This document shows, piece after piece, positions 8,601 to 17,009 of a stretch of DNA of 39,103 nucleotides (the stretch's first letter is position 1; each line of letters starts with the position of its first letter). Origin of the DNA: Marinifilum sp. (GTDB taxonomy: Bacteria > UBA9089 > CG2-30-40-21). The notes under the pieces are model-generated. The model had not been told where the DNA came from, did no database searches, and was given only the letters and a program-made list of their open reading frames with translations. Both the position numbers and the translations under genes were made by a program. The stretch lies in the NCBI GenBank assembly GCA_020717845.1, contig DYDG01000015.1, positions 1 through 39,103 of the forward strand. The letters run 5' to 3'.

Positions 8601-11161
8601 TAAGGTTTGAGGTGCAGCAGATGCGGTCTGGAAGAGTGTCTGGCAAGATTATTGATGCTGTAACCAAACAGCCGATACAGAATGCTACCGTAACCCTTGG
8701 TAAATATAGTGCGGTTACAGATAAGAATGGGGACTATTCGTTCATAGCGGAAGGTCCGCTGCCAGCGGAAGGTTCGCTACCAGCGAAAGGTCTGCTACCA
8801 GATGTTGAGCCAGGGGTATATTTATTAGTGGTTCAGGCAAAAGGGTATCAACCCTATCAAAAGCAGGTAACCATAAAGAGGGGTGAGCAGAGACAAGATA
8901 TAGCAATTACCTCTACAAGCGAGCTTCAGTTTGAGGTTGTTTTAGACAAGAAGGTGTTTGCTGTGGATGAGCCTATCATAGCTATGGCTGTATTGAGATG
9001 CAGCGGAACAAAGGCAGTAACAGTCAGTAGCTTGAGTTTAGAGGCTGAATCTCTACGCCTTGAAATAGAAACATTGTCGTCCAATCGTATAGTCCGCTAT
9101 ATTGGACCATTTTCAAGTGGTCTGCCAGCGGCAATTACCCTTAAACCAGGTGAACAAATATCCTTAAGGATAGATATCGGACAGATAGCCTTTGGCAATA
9201 GACCTGAGCTTATTTCAGGCTATAAAATTATCTCTCCTGGCAAATATGCCTTAAAAGCAACCTATAATTCATGGGGAAACCAGCCAAAAAGATGGATTGG
9301 GACATGTCAGGCAGATACTGTCTGGTTTGAGATTGGGACATCAACGGTTGTCAATAATCAACCCAAACCAGATACAGGTGCTGCTGCAGAGACTGCAGAA
9401 ATAGTGATTCCTCAGCCTCAGGAAGAAAAACCGTCAACCGCTGTCCAATCGAGTGATTGGGAGATACAGATTACTGCTCAGGCTAAACAAACAACCTCAA
9501 CGGCTGTTCTGGGCATGTCTTCTACAGCAAATAACGGCTTTGATGCTGAATTTGATGAGCCTCTGCCGCCAGCACCAGCCGATAAGGCAGGCATTCAGAT
9601 ATACTTCCAGCGACCGGAATGGGGCATGATATTTGAAAACTTTAGCCGTGATATTCGAGGATATTCACGTGATGCTGTCTGGGCTTTTCAGGTGAAAGCT
9701 CCCTCAAACGATACCGCTGCAACGCTTTCTTTTTCAGGGCTTCCTGATGGATATGATATTGTCCTTAACAGTATGGATGACAGCCGCTCCTGGAACCTGA
9801 AGACAACAGATAAATGCAATATCTCTGGCAGGACGCTCTACAGCTTTGAATTGAGACTCAAGGCTTACTCCACAGGAAATACTGCCCAGACAAAAAGCCT
9901 GGCACATACCTTTGGCTCTGGCTGGAACCTCATCTCTGTCCCGGTTGGCTCTAATCAGCAGGCAAGCAATATCTTCAAGGGTATCAGCACCTATTACCTG
10001 TATGGATATAATCCCAGCAAACAGGGATATGGAGAGGCAGCCATGATTAGTAAAGGAAATGCCTACTGGCTGGGTATGCTGGGAACAACAACAATTACAA
10101 TAGAAGATGATCCAGCAGCAGGAGACATCAGTATTCCCTTAAAGCCTGGCTGGAACATGCTGGGCTGCCCGTTTAATTTTACACCTGATTGGTCAGGGGT
10201 AATGGTCAGGAAGGATGGGGTAAGTAAGAGGCTGACAGATGCGGTTGCCGCTGGATGGGTGATGAACATGCTTTATCAATATATTAAGGGCAGTTATCAA
10301 CCAGCTGACAAAATGGAGGCATGGTGCGGATATTGGTTTGCCAGTCTGACAGACTGTGAATTGATTATCCCGGCAATATCATCTACAAATAAAGCTGCAA
10401 TTCAAGCAGCACCATTTGAAACGGTTAATAATGGAGGCTGGCAGGTGGATTTGAATATTTCAACTGGCAAATATTCTGACACAGCCAACATTAACCCATG
10501 TTTTGGTGTCCATCCCAGTGCCTGTCCTATGTTGGACATGGTTGACAGATTAGAGCCACCAGAGCCGCAGGGCGGATTTGTTACGCTTTACTTTACACAT
10601 CCAGAGGAGAAGATATTTGATAAATTTGATTGGGATATTAAACCGATAGCAGACTCCATTGACTGGGAGTTTGAGGTAAAGACCAACCTGTCAGGTGAGG
10701 ATGTATCTATTTCCTGGGACATGGAATGCCTGCCCCAGGGCTATAACCTGGTCTTGTTAGACAGGGATACACAGACAAGCGTGATCATGGATAGCATAGG
10801 TAGCTATACCTATACTGGTTGCTCGGATAATAATCTGTCTGTCAGGCATTTTATGGTGCAGGCAACAAAGGCAGAGACTGTGCATGTCCATGCTGAAATG
10901 GGTGGTTTTGATGGGCTAAAGATATATCCCAATCCAACGACAACATCACCCATGCGTTTTACTGGATTTGTTGGCAAGGCACATATCAAGATATTCACCC
11001 TGAATGGTGAATTGGTCAAAGATCTTGTAGATGTGTCAGATGGCGATAAGTGGATGCTTGATAATGATAACCATGAGCCAGTTGCCAGCGGGCTATATTT
11101 TTATATCATTAATGATGGGTTGGCAAATAAACGGACAGGAAAACTGGCGGTGATAAGATAA
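5678..11161 (+). CDS. Large secreted protein: LVIVD-type beta-propeller repeats, Ig-like domains, CarboxypepD_reg-like domain, C-terminal sorting domain
   Basis: 1827 aa; signal peptide MKKCVPFFLCVLMLVATLGHAQ; repeats 'YVADY.SGLQIIDISNP'; 'GKIIDAVTKQPIQNATVTLG'; C-terminal 'IYPNPTT...GLYFYIINDG...KLAVIR'; GGAGG RBS. Confidence 0.88.
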   Translation: MKKCVPFFLCVLMLVATLGHAQQMKNVIPSDAGDTNPFTFKFMPDNIDKQLANIENAPLSMAQISLNDGSIAIFVDGQNLCHESTPIELRKKLMAMDLSTAAGWPEIKVHPGCIAIDPELGRFKFAAGDLEKSRLASKCDALHTAYGVHVQDGYAYVANFQQGLEIIDISTISNPEKSEKPVPIGNYNTDGWAYEVFVSGKYAFVADGYAGLKIIDISSPKNPVLLGSCDTPGWAYDVQVVGRYAYVADYRSGLQIIDISNPLDPFIVGKLEIGGAQFRGLYVSNNYAYIADDKSGMFIVNVSNPANPALLSTYKNNAKAKGVFVSNNYAYLVNYQSLLEVIDVSNPKNPLVKARLSLPGNLYDIVGFDKYAYIAAGSGGIHTIDLIEPANPKLIETFKTDGKAFDVHASNGFVFVADDYQGLEVVDTPYPYESPIGRITVDFYQSDLKASLTSPDGGEVWTIGSQQNVVWNILGGIPPYNVTLSYAKDGAYPVNPNIVKGMKQESSGPNAYIWTLPPVVSDRMGVMVSVIDSKGNRAADISNSYFSLKNGGAVLLEKKAPLLILLKGITGKECLMGSGKLNINWLISGGISPYTVDLYYSIDGGKTYSVMDSSLSQDYYPWTLPHVDSQAIRVKAMVTDALGEKATAVSETFRLDATSPIVVHTNVPDGQTGIEHGTIPFFIQFSEQMDKNQQNIIGFSPFASYTAAWNDSGNILTITPNISLPDATYTCTLYSIARDVVGNNLAQPSKWSFKTAKEDEITFSPNVASSNSGLTISGDYKYTSDHGESINLGVEILDKAGLILDQYQITPVMIKKEKGGFKIGVLYTGTGAINSEGIRLIMSANGRPFYTKYSLYPMEWASPITAAVKTDNRTYYQGDYANISLVVNTNNLPLNLRELTFDTAIGDMVIRDSSNNIVFQWSKQNLIPARATTLVDNGTKVLLQSTWLCDKPGEYVLEGWLNKSNIYPQIQCLKLRFEVQQMRSGRVSGKIIDAVTKQPIQNATVTLGKYSAVTDKNGDYSFIAEGPLPAEGSLPAKGLLPDVEPGVYLLVVQAKGYQPYQKQVTIKRGEQRQDIAITSTSELQFEVVLDKKVFAVDEPIIAMAVLRCSGTKAVTVSSLSLEAESLRLEIETLSSNRIVRYIGPFSSGLPAAITLKPGEQISLRIDIGQIAFGNRPELISGYKIISPGKYALKATYNSWGNQPKRWIGTCQADTVWFEIGTSTVVNNQPKPDTGAAAETAEIVIPQPQEEKPSTAVQSSDWEIQITAQAKQTTSTAVLGMSSTANNGFDAEFDEPLPPAPADKAGIQIYFQRPEWGMIFENFSRDIRGYSRDAVWAFQVKAPSNDTAATLSFSGLPDGYDIVLNSMDDSRSWNLKTTDKCNISGRTLYSFELRLKAYSTGNTAQTKSLAHTFGSGWNLISVPVGSNQQASNIFKGISTYYLYGYNPSKQGYGEAAMISKGNAYWLGMLGTTTITIEDDPAAGDISIPLKPGWNMLGCPFNFTPDWSGVMVRKDGVSKRLTDAVAAGWVMNMLYQYIKGSYQPADKMEAWCGYWFASLTDCELIIPAISSTNKAAIQAAPFETVNNGGWQVDLNISTGKYSDTANINPCFGVHPSACPMLDMVDRLEPPEPQGGFVTLYFTHPEEKIFDKFDWDIKPIADSIDWEFEVKTNLSGEDVSISWDMECLPQGYNLVLLDRDTQTSVIMDSIGSYTYTGCSDNNLSVRHFMVQATKAETVHVHAEMGGFDGLKIYPNPTTTSPMRFTGFVGKAHIKIFTLNGELVKDLVDVSDGDKWMLDNDNHEPVASGLYFYIINDGLANKRTGKLAVIR
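8746..8801. repeat. In-frame 18-nt tandem repeat x3 (AGCGGAAGGTCCGCTGCC) encoding (A-E/K-G-x-L-P)3
   Basis: Three consecutive 18-nt units with 5-bp complementary blocks, read directly inside the 1827 aa ORF. Confidence 0.9.
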
Positions 11162-11200
11162 TCGGTAGCAACAGGCTTCCAGCCTGTTCACTGACCGATT
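11160..11200. terminator. Hairpin at the stop codon: ACAGGC-TTCCA-GCCTGT nested in AATCGGT...ACCGATT
   Basis: Nested perfect inverted repeats starting at the stop codon of the surface protein gene. Confidence 0.5.
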
Positions 11201-11225
11201 ATCATGGTAATAAGTAATAGCTATT

Positions 11226-11397
11226 ACTCGATGTTCAAAGTTTTTGTGGCTCATAGTAACCACAAGAATAAAGCGGTAAAATGCCCGCTGATATTCTTGT
11301 AGCTGCGACCTGCCAGAGATGCTATCTCCCGCAGCTACAAATATGCTAAGCCGTTCTATTCTGACTATCACAGGTTGAAAAAACTTGAACATCGAGT
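11226..11397. mobile_element. MITE-like palindromic element, termini ACTCGATGTTCAA, possible 5-bp TSD TATTA
   Basis: Terminal inverted repeats at both ends; TATTA at 11222-11226 and 11397-11401; internal TTGTAGCTGCG...CGCAGCTACAA stem; a partial copy at 12906-13119. Confidence 0.7.
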
Positions 11398-11429
11398 ATT
11401 AGCTAAACAAACATACGAGGAGGAAATGT

Positions 11430-12356
11430 ATGATGAACGCAAGAAATGCAAGAAACGTAAAGAAAACACTGGTTGGTGTATGTATCCTGGCAATTACTGC
11501 CGGGCTATCCCTGCATGCCGAAGCGACAAACAGCAAAGCAGGCACAAAGGGCGGACAGTTTCTCAAGATAGCTGTGGGGGCAAAACCGGCAGCACTTGGT
11601 AGTGCCTTTACAGCGGTTGATGGGGATGTGAACTCTATCTGCTGGAATCCGGCAGGTCTTGGCAATATCAAGCAGCCGCAGGCAAGCTTTATGCACAGTG
11701 AATGGCTCAGTGGTGTCAGGTATGAGTTTGCAGGTTATGCCAAACCGCTGTCTGAGGGCAGGGTGATTGCCGGCAGTATTAATTATCTTGGAAGCGGAAA
11801 CATAGAGGGCTGGAAAGACGCAGATAACCGCAGTGATTTCACGGCAGGTGATATGGCTCTAACCATGGGCTATGGACGTAAGATGAATGAAAAGATGCTG
11901 GTTGGTTGTAATGTCAGGCTCATTCATCAGAGGATCAAGGATAGCTCTGCCACAGGAATGGCTGTAGATATGGGCATACTATGCTCAACAAGGGTTAAGG
12001 GATTGATGATTGGTGCTGCCTTGCGAAACCTGGGAACAAAGATGAAGTTTGAGAGCAAGGCAGACAGCCTGCCACTGGAGATTAATGGCGGCATTGCTCT
12101 TAATCTGCCAAAGCTGCTTTGTGTCATGGATGTAACCATACCGACAGACAATGACCTAAGAATAAACGCCGGCATAGGCTATCAACTAACACCGCGATTG
12201 AACCTGCGGGCTGGCTATGGTTCTGATAATGACCTCAGAGATGGAGTGAGTGCTGGCATAGGGATTAATGCAGAGGTTCTCCAGTTTGATTATGCATATG
12301 TGCCATATGGGGATGTGGATAATACCCATCGAGTGTCTGTGGGAAAGAGTTTCTAA
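11430..12356 (+). CDS. PorV/PorQ (UPF0164)-like outer-membrane protein
   Basis: 308 aa; signal peptide; 'GGQFLKIAVGAKPAALGSAFTAVDGDVNSICWNPAGLG' N-terminal signature; GAGGAGG RBS. Confidence 0.85.
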   Translation: MMNARNARNVKKTLVGVCILAITAGLSLHAEATNSKAGTKGGQFLKIAVGAKPAALGSAFTAVDGDVNSICWNPAGLGNIKQPQASFMHSEWLSGVRYEFAGYAKPLSEGRVIAGSINYLGSGNIEGWKDADNRSDFTAGDMALTMGYGRKMNEKMLVGCNVRLIHQRIKDSSATGMAVDMGILCSTRVKGLMIGAALRNLGTKMKFESKADSLPLEINGGIALNLPKLLCVMDVTIPTDNDLRINAGIGYQLTPRLNLRAGYGSDNDLRDGVSAGIGINAEVLQFDYAYVPYGDVDNTHRVSVGKSF

Positions 12357-12417
12357 TGTTTTTGCAAAACAACAGGTTGAATAAGCGTGTTGTTTAGGCT
12401 GCCTATCTCCTTGATTT

Positions 12418-12483
12418 TTAGACAGGATAACAGGATTGAACAGGATAATTTTTTAATCCTGATTATCCTGTTATCCTGTCTAA
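12418..12483. repeat. Palindromic repeat TTAGACAGGATAACAGGAT...ATCCTGTTATCCTGTCTAA
   Basis: Long inverted repeat read directly. Confidence 0.8.
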
Positions 12484-12491
12484 TTTCTCCC

Positions 12492-12875
12492 CTACTACTT
12501 CAGCACCACTGCTCGTTTGGTCATCATCTTGCCACCTGCCTGCATTTGATAGAAATAAACACCTGAGGCTATTTCTTCACCATCTTCGTTTTTTCCGTTC
12601 CAGTATGCTGCTTGTGACTGGGCTGTGTAGTCACCGGCTTCTTTTTCGCCAATGTCCAGGGTCTTTACAAGCTGCTGTTTGGTGCATCACCAAAATCGCC
12701 GCAAGAAATCAGGTTAAAAGCAGCACCTGCTGTCTTGAGAGAGCTGATACCTGTCACAGTAATGGTAAGCGTTCCTGAAAGGTGTTGGGGAATGGCGAAT
12801 GTGGTAAAGAATGCACCGTTCTCATTGGCATCTGTCGTCAGGCTGGTTGTCCCTGCCTGAATGGATATGGATTCA
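12492..12875 (-). pseudogene. Remnant of a surface protein: FlgD-like C-terminus (…YWNGKNEDGEEIASGVYFYQMQAGGKMMTKRAVVLK*) plus upstream Ig-like fragment in another frame
   Basis: Reverse-strand reading gives a C-terminal sorting-domain tail. The upstream part 'SHESISIQAGTTSLTTDANENGAFFTTFAIPQHLSGTLTITVTG' continues in a different frame and ends at a stop; no complete ORF. Confidence 0.7.
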
Positions 12876-12905
12876 TGCGACTGATATAGTAACCACCAGT
12901 CCAGA

Positions 12906-13119
12906 ACGGTAAAATGCCAGCCAGCATTTTTGTAGCTGCGACTTGCCAGAGGCAGGTGAGAGTCTCACTGCCAAAGGTCTGCTGCCAGTGCTATCTCCTT
13001 GTGGTCGCTTTTTGGATAAGCGGGGACAAGCTCGCCAGAGGTGCTACCTCCCGCAGCTACAAATATGCTAAGCCGTTCTATTCTGACTATCACAGGTTGA
13101 AAAACCTTGAACATCGAGT
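12906..13119. repeat. Partial second copy of the 11226-11397 element, expanded internally by extra palindromic units
   Basis: 13051-13119 matches 11329-11397 at 68/69 nt; 12906-12951 resembles 11273-11318; the left terminus is missing. Confidence 0.8.
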
Positions 13120-13120
13120 T

Positions 13121-14827
13121 TTACAACTCCACAATAATAGGCAATATCATAGGTCTACGTTCAGTCATCTCAAACAGGTATTTACCCAAGGTATTTCTGA
13201 TCCCTGACTTTATTGCTGGCCAGTTGCTTGTTCCCTCCTGAACCAATTCTTCAAAGAGTTTTTTTACCCTTGTTCTTGCTTCATTCATCAATTCATCTGC
13301 CTCGCGAACATAGATAAAGCCGCGTGAGATGATCTCTGGACCAGCTAAGAGCTTTGCATTCTGACGATCTATGGTAACCACGACTATCAGCATTCCATCC
13401 TGTGCCAGTTGCTGTCTGTCCCGCAGCACAACCGTGCCTATATCCCCAACACCCTTGCCGTCTATTAATATCTGACCTGCTTCAACCTTTTCACCAATCG
13501 CTGCCTTTTCATGGGTTATCTCAAGTTTTGTCCCATTTTCCATGATAAAGATGTTTTTAACCGGAACACCCATCTTTTGAGCAAGCTTTGCATGATGAAC
13601 CAGGTGCCGATACTCACCGTGAACAGGGATAAAATATTTAGGCTTAACCATGGTAAACATCAGCTTAAGCTCTTCCTGACTGGCATGCCCTGAAACATGA
13701 ACCTCAGAAACATTCTCATAAACAACCTCTGCCCCCAGCTTGAAGAGATTATTTATTGTGCGGGAGATAGAGACCTCATTGCCTGGTATCGCCCGAGCTG
13801 AGATAATCACGGTATCACCCTTTGAAATTTTGATGTGTCTATGGGTATGCATAGACATTCTGGTCAGGGCAGACATGGGTTCACCCTGGCTGCCGGTAGT
13901 AATAATAACCGTCCGTTTCAACGGCACATGCTTTAATTCATCAACAGTGATAAGTGTTTTGGGCGGAATGGTCAGATAACCAAGCTCATTGGCCATGGCC
14001 GTCACATTTTCCATTGATCTGCCAACAACACAAACCTTGCGGTTATAGATAGCACTGGCATCTATTGCCTGCTGGATACGGTAGACATTGGAGGCAAAGG
14101 TGGTAACAATTATCCTGCCTGCAGCACCCCTGAACACCTGTTTAAAGATCTCTCCAACCTCTTGCTCTGAAATAGTATATCCCTCTTTTTCCACATTGGT
14201 ACTGTCAGAGAGCAGTGCCAGGGCACCGTCCTTGCATATCTCTGCAATCTTATGAAAATCTGTCCCTTCCCCATTAATTGGGGTCTGGTCAATCTTGAAG
14301 TCTCCAGTATGAATGATTACCCCAAATGGTGTATGTATCCCCAAACCTACACCATCAGGAATGGAATGACTTACTCGAAAGAATTCTACCTTAAACACAC
14401 CAAGCTGAACACTTGTCCGCGGTTTGACACAATTCAACTCCACTGAAATCGCTGGCTCAAGCTCAGATAGCTTGTTCTGGATAAGCCCCAGGGTTAGCTT
14501 TGTGCCATAGATAGGAGCCTGCAGCTTTCGCAGAACATAGGGTAATGCCCCGATATGGTCCTCATGTCCATGGGTAATAATTATCCCCCGAATATTTTTT
14601 GCCTTTTTTTCCAGATACCTAAAATCAGGGATAATAAAATCCACACCCAACATCTCATCCTCAGGGAACATCATGCCAGCATCAATAACAATAATATCCT
14701 CACCATACTCTATAGCCATCATGTTCTTGCCTATTTCACCAAGACCACCCAAGGGAATAATATTGAGTTTTTCATTTTTTTCATTCTGTTTTTGTTTCTG
14801 TTTCTGTTTTTTTCTGGCTATAAACAT
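13121..14827 (-). CDS. rnj: Ribonuclease J (metallo-beta-lactamase / beta-CASP)
   Basis: 'IIPLGGLGEIGKNMMAIEYG', 'ITHGHEDHIGALPYVL', 'GDFKIDQTPI', 'HVSGHASQEELKLM'; likely start MFIARKK at 14827. Confidence 0.93.
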   Translation of the reverse strand: MFIARKKQKQKQKQNEKNEKLNIIPLGGLGEIGKNMMAIEYGEDIIVIDAGMMFPEDEMLGVDFIIPDFRYLEKKAKNIRGIIITHGHEDHIGALPYVLRKLQAPIYGTKLTLGLIQNKLSELEPAISVELNCVKPRTSVQLGVFKVEFFRVSHSIPDGVGLGIHTPFGVIIHTGDFKIDQTPINGEGTDFHKIAEICKDGALALLSDSTNVEKEGYTISEQEVGEIFKQVFRGAAGRIIVTTFASNVYRIQQAIDASAIYNRKVCVVGRSMENVTAMANELGYLTIPPKTLITVDELKHVPLKRTVIITTGSQGEPMSALTRMSMHTHRHIKISKGDTVIISARAIPGNEVSISRTINNLFKLGAEVVYENVSEVHVSGHASQEELKLMFTMVKPKYFIPVHGEYRHLVHHAKLAQKMGVPVKNIFIMENGTKLEITHEKAAIGEKVEAGQILIDGKGVGDIGTVVLRDRQQLAQDGMLIVVVTIDRQNAKLLAGPEIISRGFIYVREADELMNEARTRVKKLFEELVQEGTSNWPAIKSGIRNTLGKYLFEMTERRPMILPIIVEL

Positions 14828-16089
14828 TATTTCCCCGCTTGTTTCATAATCTGAACACAATCCTTTTGTTTTATTGGCCCAATAGCTACAAGATTAAAAT
14901 ATTTTTCATCAAGCAGCAAACATATCAACCGGTTAAGATCATCCAGGGTTACCTTATTGATCTTCTTCAATATCTCATCGACAACAAAATGCTTTCCAAA
15001 GAAGAATTCCTGCTCTGCCAGACGGCTCATCCGATAGCTACTATCCTCCATATGGAGAGCAATGACACTTTTCATTCGCTCCTTAGCCTTTTCAAGCTCA
15101 GAAACCTTGACACCATTCCTTTTTACTTCATCAAACTCTTTCAGGATCAGCTCAATACACTCCTTGTATTTTTCAGGGCTTGTTCCAACACTTACGGCAA
15201 ATATCCCTGCCTCCTGATGAGAGGCACAATAGGAATGAACATCATATGCCATACCCCTTTCTTCCCTTATGGTCTGAAAGAGTCGGGAACTCATCCCGCC
15301 GCCCAGAATAACACTCAATAACCGTAACGCAAATCGGTCAGCATGAGTATATGAAAGACCTATTGTTCCCAGACAAAAGTGCACCTGCTCTAAGTCCTTT
15401 TCCTGAACCATAATATTGGCAGACACCTCTGGCTGTTCAATTTTTCTCATCATTAATCCCTCACTTTTAAGTTGTCCAAATGGAGAGAACAGGTCAACTA
15501 TTCTTTGGTGAGAGACATTGCCGGTAGCAGAGACAATAATCCTGTCCGGCGTATAGTAATCATTGCAAAATGTAAAAAGCATATTCCGTGTTAATGAATT
15601 TACCACCTTTTGGCTGCCCCAGATAGGTCTGCCCAATGGATGTTTTCCCCACATACTTTGCACAAACAGATCATGAACCATCTCATCTGGTGAATCCTCA
15701 TACATCTTAATCTCTTCGCCTACGACCTCTTTTTCCCGCTCTATCTCTTCAGCCGGAAAGGTTGATTCAAAGAATATCTCAGAGAGGATATTTATTGCCT
15801 GAGGCAATTTAGAGTCAATAACCTTTGCATAGTAACAGGTATACTCCCTGCCGGTCGAGGCGTCAACATGACCGCCCAATTCGTCTATCACCTCAGATAA
15901 CTCCTTGACAGACCTCTTATTTGTCCCCTTAAATCGCATATGTTCAACAAAGTGCGAGATACCACAATTTTCTGATGTTTCATCCTTTGATCCCACACCA
16001 ATCAATACTCCCAGACAAGCAGAATGAAGATACGGCATCTCTTCAGTGACGATCCTCACCCCATTGTCAAGGACTGTTTTTTGATACAT
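14827..16089 (-). CDS. M16 family zinc peptidase (processing-peptidase-like)
   Basis: 'LDNGVRIVTEEMPYLHSACLGVLIGVGSKDE', HFVEH zinc motif, downstream EEI. Start MYQKTV at 16089 with RBS AGGAGG. Stop overlaps the RNase J start. Confidence 0.92.
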   Translation of the reverse strand: MYQKTVLDNGVRIVTEEMPYLHSACLGVLIGVGSKDETSENCGISHFVEHMRFKGTNKRSVKELSEVIDELGGHVDASTGREYTCYYAKVIDSKLPQAINILSEIFFESTFPAEEIEREKEVVGEEIKMYEDSPDEMVHDLFVQSMWGKHPLGRPIWGSQKVVNSLTRNMLFTFCNDYYTPDRIIVSATGNVSHQRIVDLFSPFGQLKSEGLMMRKIEQPEVSANIMVQEKDLEQVHFCLGTIGLSYTHADRFALRLLSVILGGGMSSRLFQTIREERGMAYDVHSYCASHQEAGIFAVSVGTSPEKYKECIELILKEFDEVKRNGVKVSELEKAKERMKSVIALHMEDSSYRMSRLAEQEFFFGKHFVVDEILKKINKVTLDDLNRLICLLLDEKYFNLVAIGPIKQKDCVQIMKQAGK

Positions 16090-16328
16090 AATTCCTCCTG
16101 TAAAATTTATAACAGACAATAAGAGCATATTATCATACACCACTACTAAAAGTATATCATATCCATGGTTAGAAGTCAAGAAAATTTTGGCATGATTATG
16201 GCTGAACACCCCCTGGATACCGTGCACCTTCCCTCTTTCACTAAATCTCACAATTTCTGTTGACATAGGCTAAGTTTTTTGGTAAAATATTGTTAAGTGA
16301 AGGCAATTGGTTATAGAAAAGTTATAGA

Positions 16329-16403
16329 AAACCTGTAGCTCTAAAAGGATAGAGCAGCGGTTTCCTAAACCATTGATCAGAGGTTCGAATCCTCTCAGAC
16401 ATA
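16329..16403 (+). tRNA. tRNA-Arg(CCU)-like, probably degenerate
   Basis: Good D stem (GCTC/GAGC), anticodon loop TTCCTAA, T arm AGAGG-TTCGAAT-CCTCT. Acceptor stem pairs at only about 4/7 positions and the anticodon stem has a mismatch. Confidence 0.5.
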
Positions 16404-16423
16404 TTTATTGCAAGGAGGATAAG

Positions 16424-16999
16424 ATGAAAAAAGTAGTTTTTTTGGGAATTTTAAGTTTACTGTTAAGTAGTTGTGCTGCTGTTAGTCCGTATCGAGTGAC
16501 TAATTCCTTTGTAGATAAAGAGGCAGTAACGCAATTACGAGCTCAGCAAATAGCGGTTTTGCCTTTTCAGAATTCAAGCAGTAATCACTCTGCCGGATTA
16601 AAGGTTACCGATGAATTCAATCTTCAATTAGGAAAACTCGGTAAGTTTGACTTAGTCGAACGAATAAAGATTGATGAACTTTATAAAGAACAGGATCTTG
16701 ACCCAAATCGAATTGATAAAAATACTGCCGTCAAAATCGGCAAGATGTTAGGTGCTCATGGTGTAATCCTTGGCAGTGTCCTCGAATACAGCAAGGGTAA
16801 GATAGGGATAAGTATCAGGTTAGTCAATGTAGAGACCGGAAAACAAATCTGGCAGGCAAGAGATACCCTTTACGCAAGTGATAGACGGGTAAAGGTATTG
16901 GTTGATGGTTTTCAGCAAAAAATGCGATTAAAAAGTGATAAGGAATTCTTAGCCCAAATCCTGTGCCAATTATTAGTCCAAACCTTTGTAGAGGAATAG
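16424..16999 (+). CDS. CsgG/LpoB-like lipoprotein
   Basis: Lipobox LLSSC; 'IAVLPFQNSSSN...EFNLQLGKLGKFDLVERIKIDEL...GAHGVILGSV...GISIRLVNVETGKQIWQARD'; RBS AAGGAGG. Confidence 0.75.
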   Translation: MKKVVFLGILSLLLSSCAAVSPYRVTNSFVDKEAVTQLRAQQIAVLPFQNSSSNHSAGLKVTDEFNLQLGKLGKFDLVERIKIDELYKEQDLDPNRIDKNTAVKIGKMLGAHGVILGSVLEYSKGKIGISIRLVNVETGKQIWQARDTLYASDRRVKVLVDGFQQKMRLKSDKEFLAQILCQLLVQTFVEE

Positions 17000-17009
17000 G
17001 AGGAATAAC

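Noticed and set aside
8746-8801. Possible CRISPR or minisatellite interpretation of the 18-nt arrays
   Set aside because: Units are contiguous without spacers, and the palindromic architecture is shared with single intergenic copies, so CRISPR does not fit.
14828-14860. Longer N-terminus of RNase J (MCSDYETSGEI...)
   Set aside because: It overlaps the end of the M16 peptidase in another frame; the ATG at 14827 is the natural coupled start.
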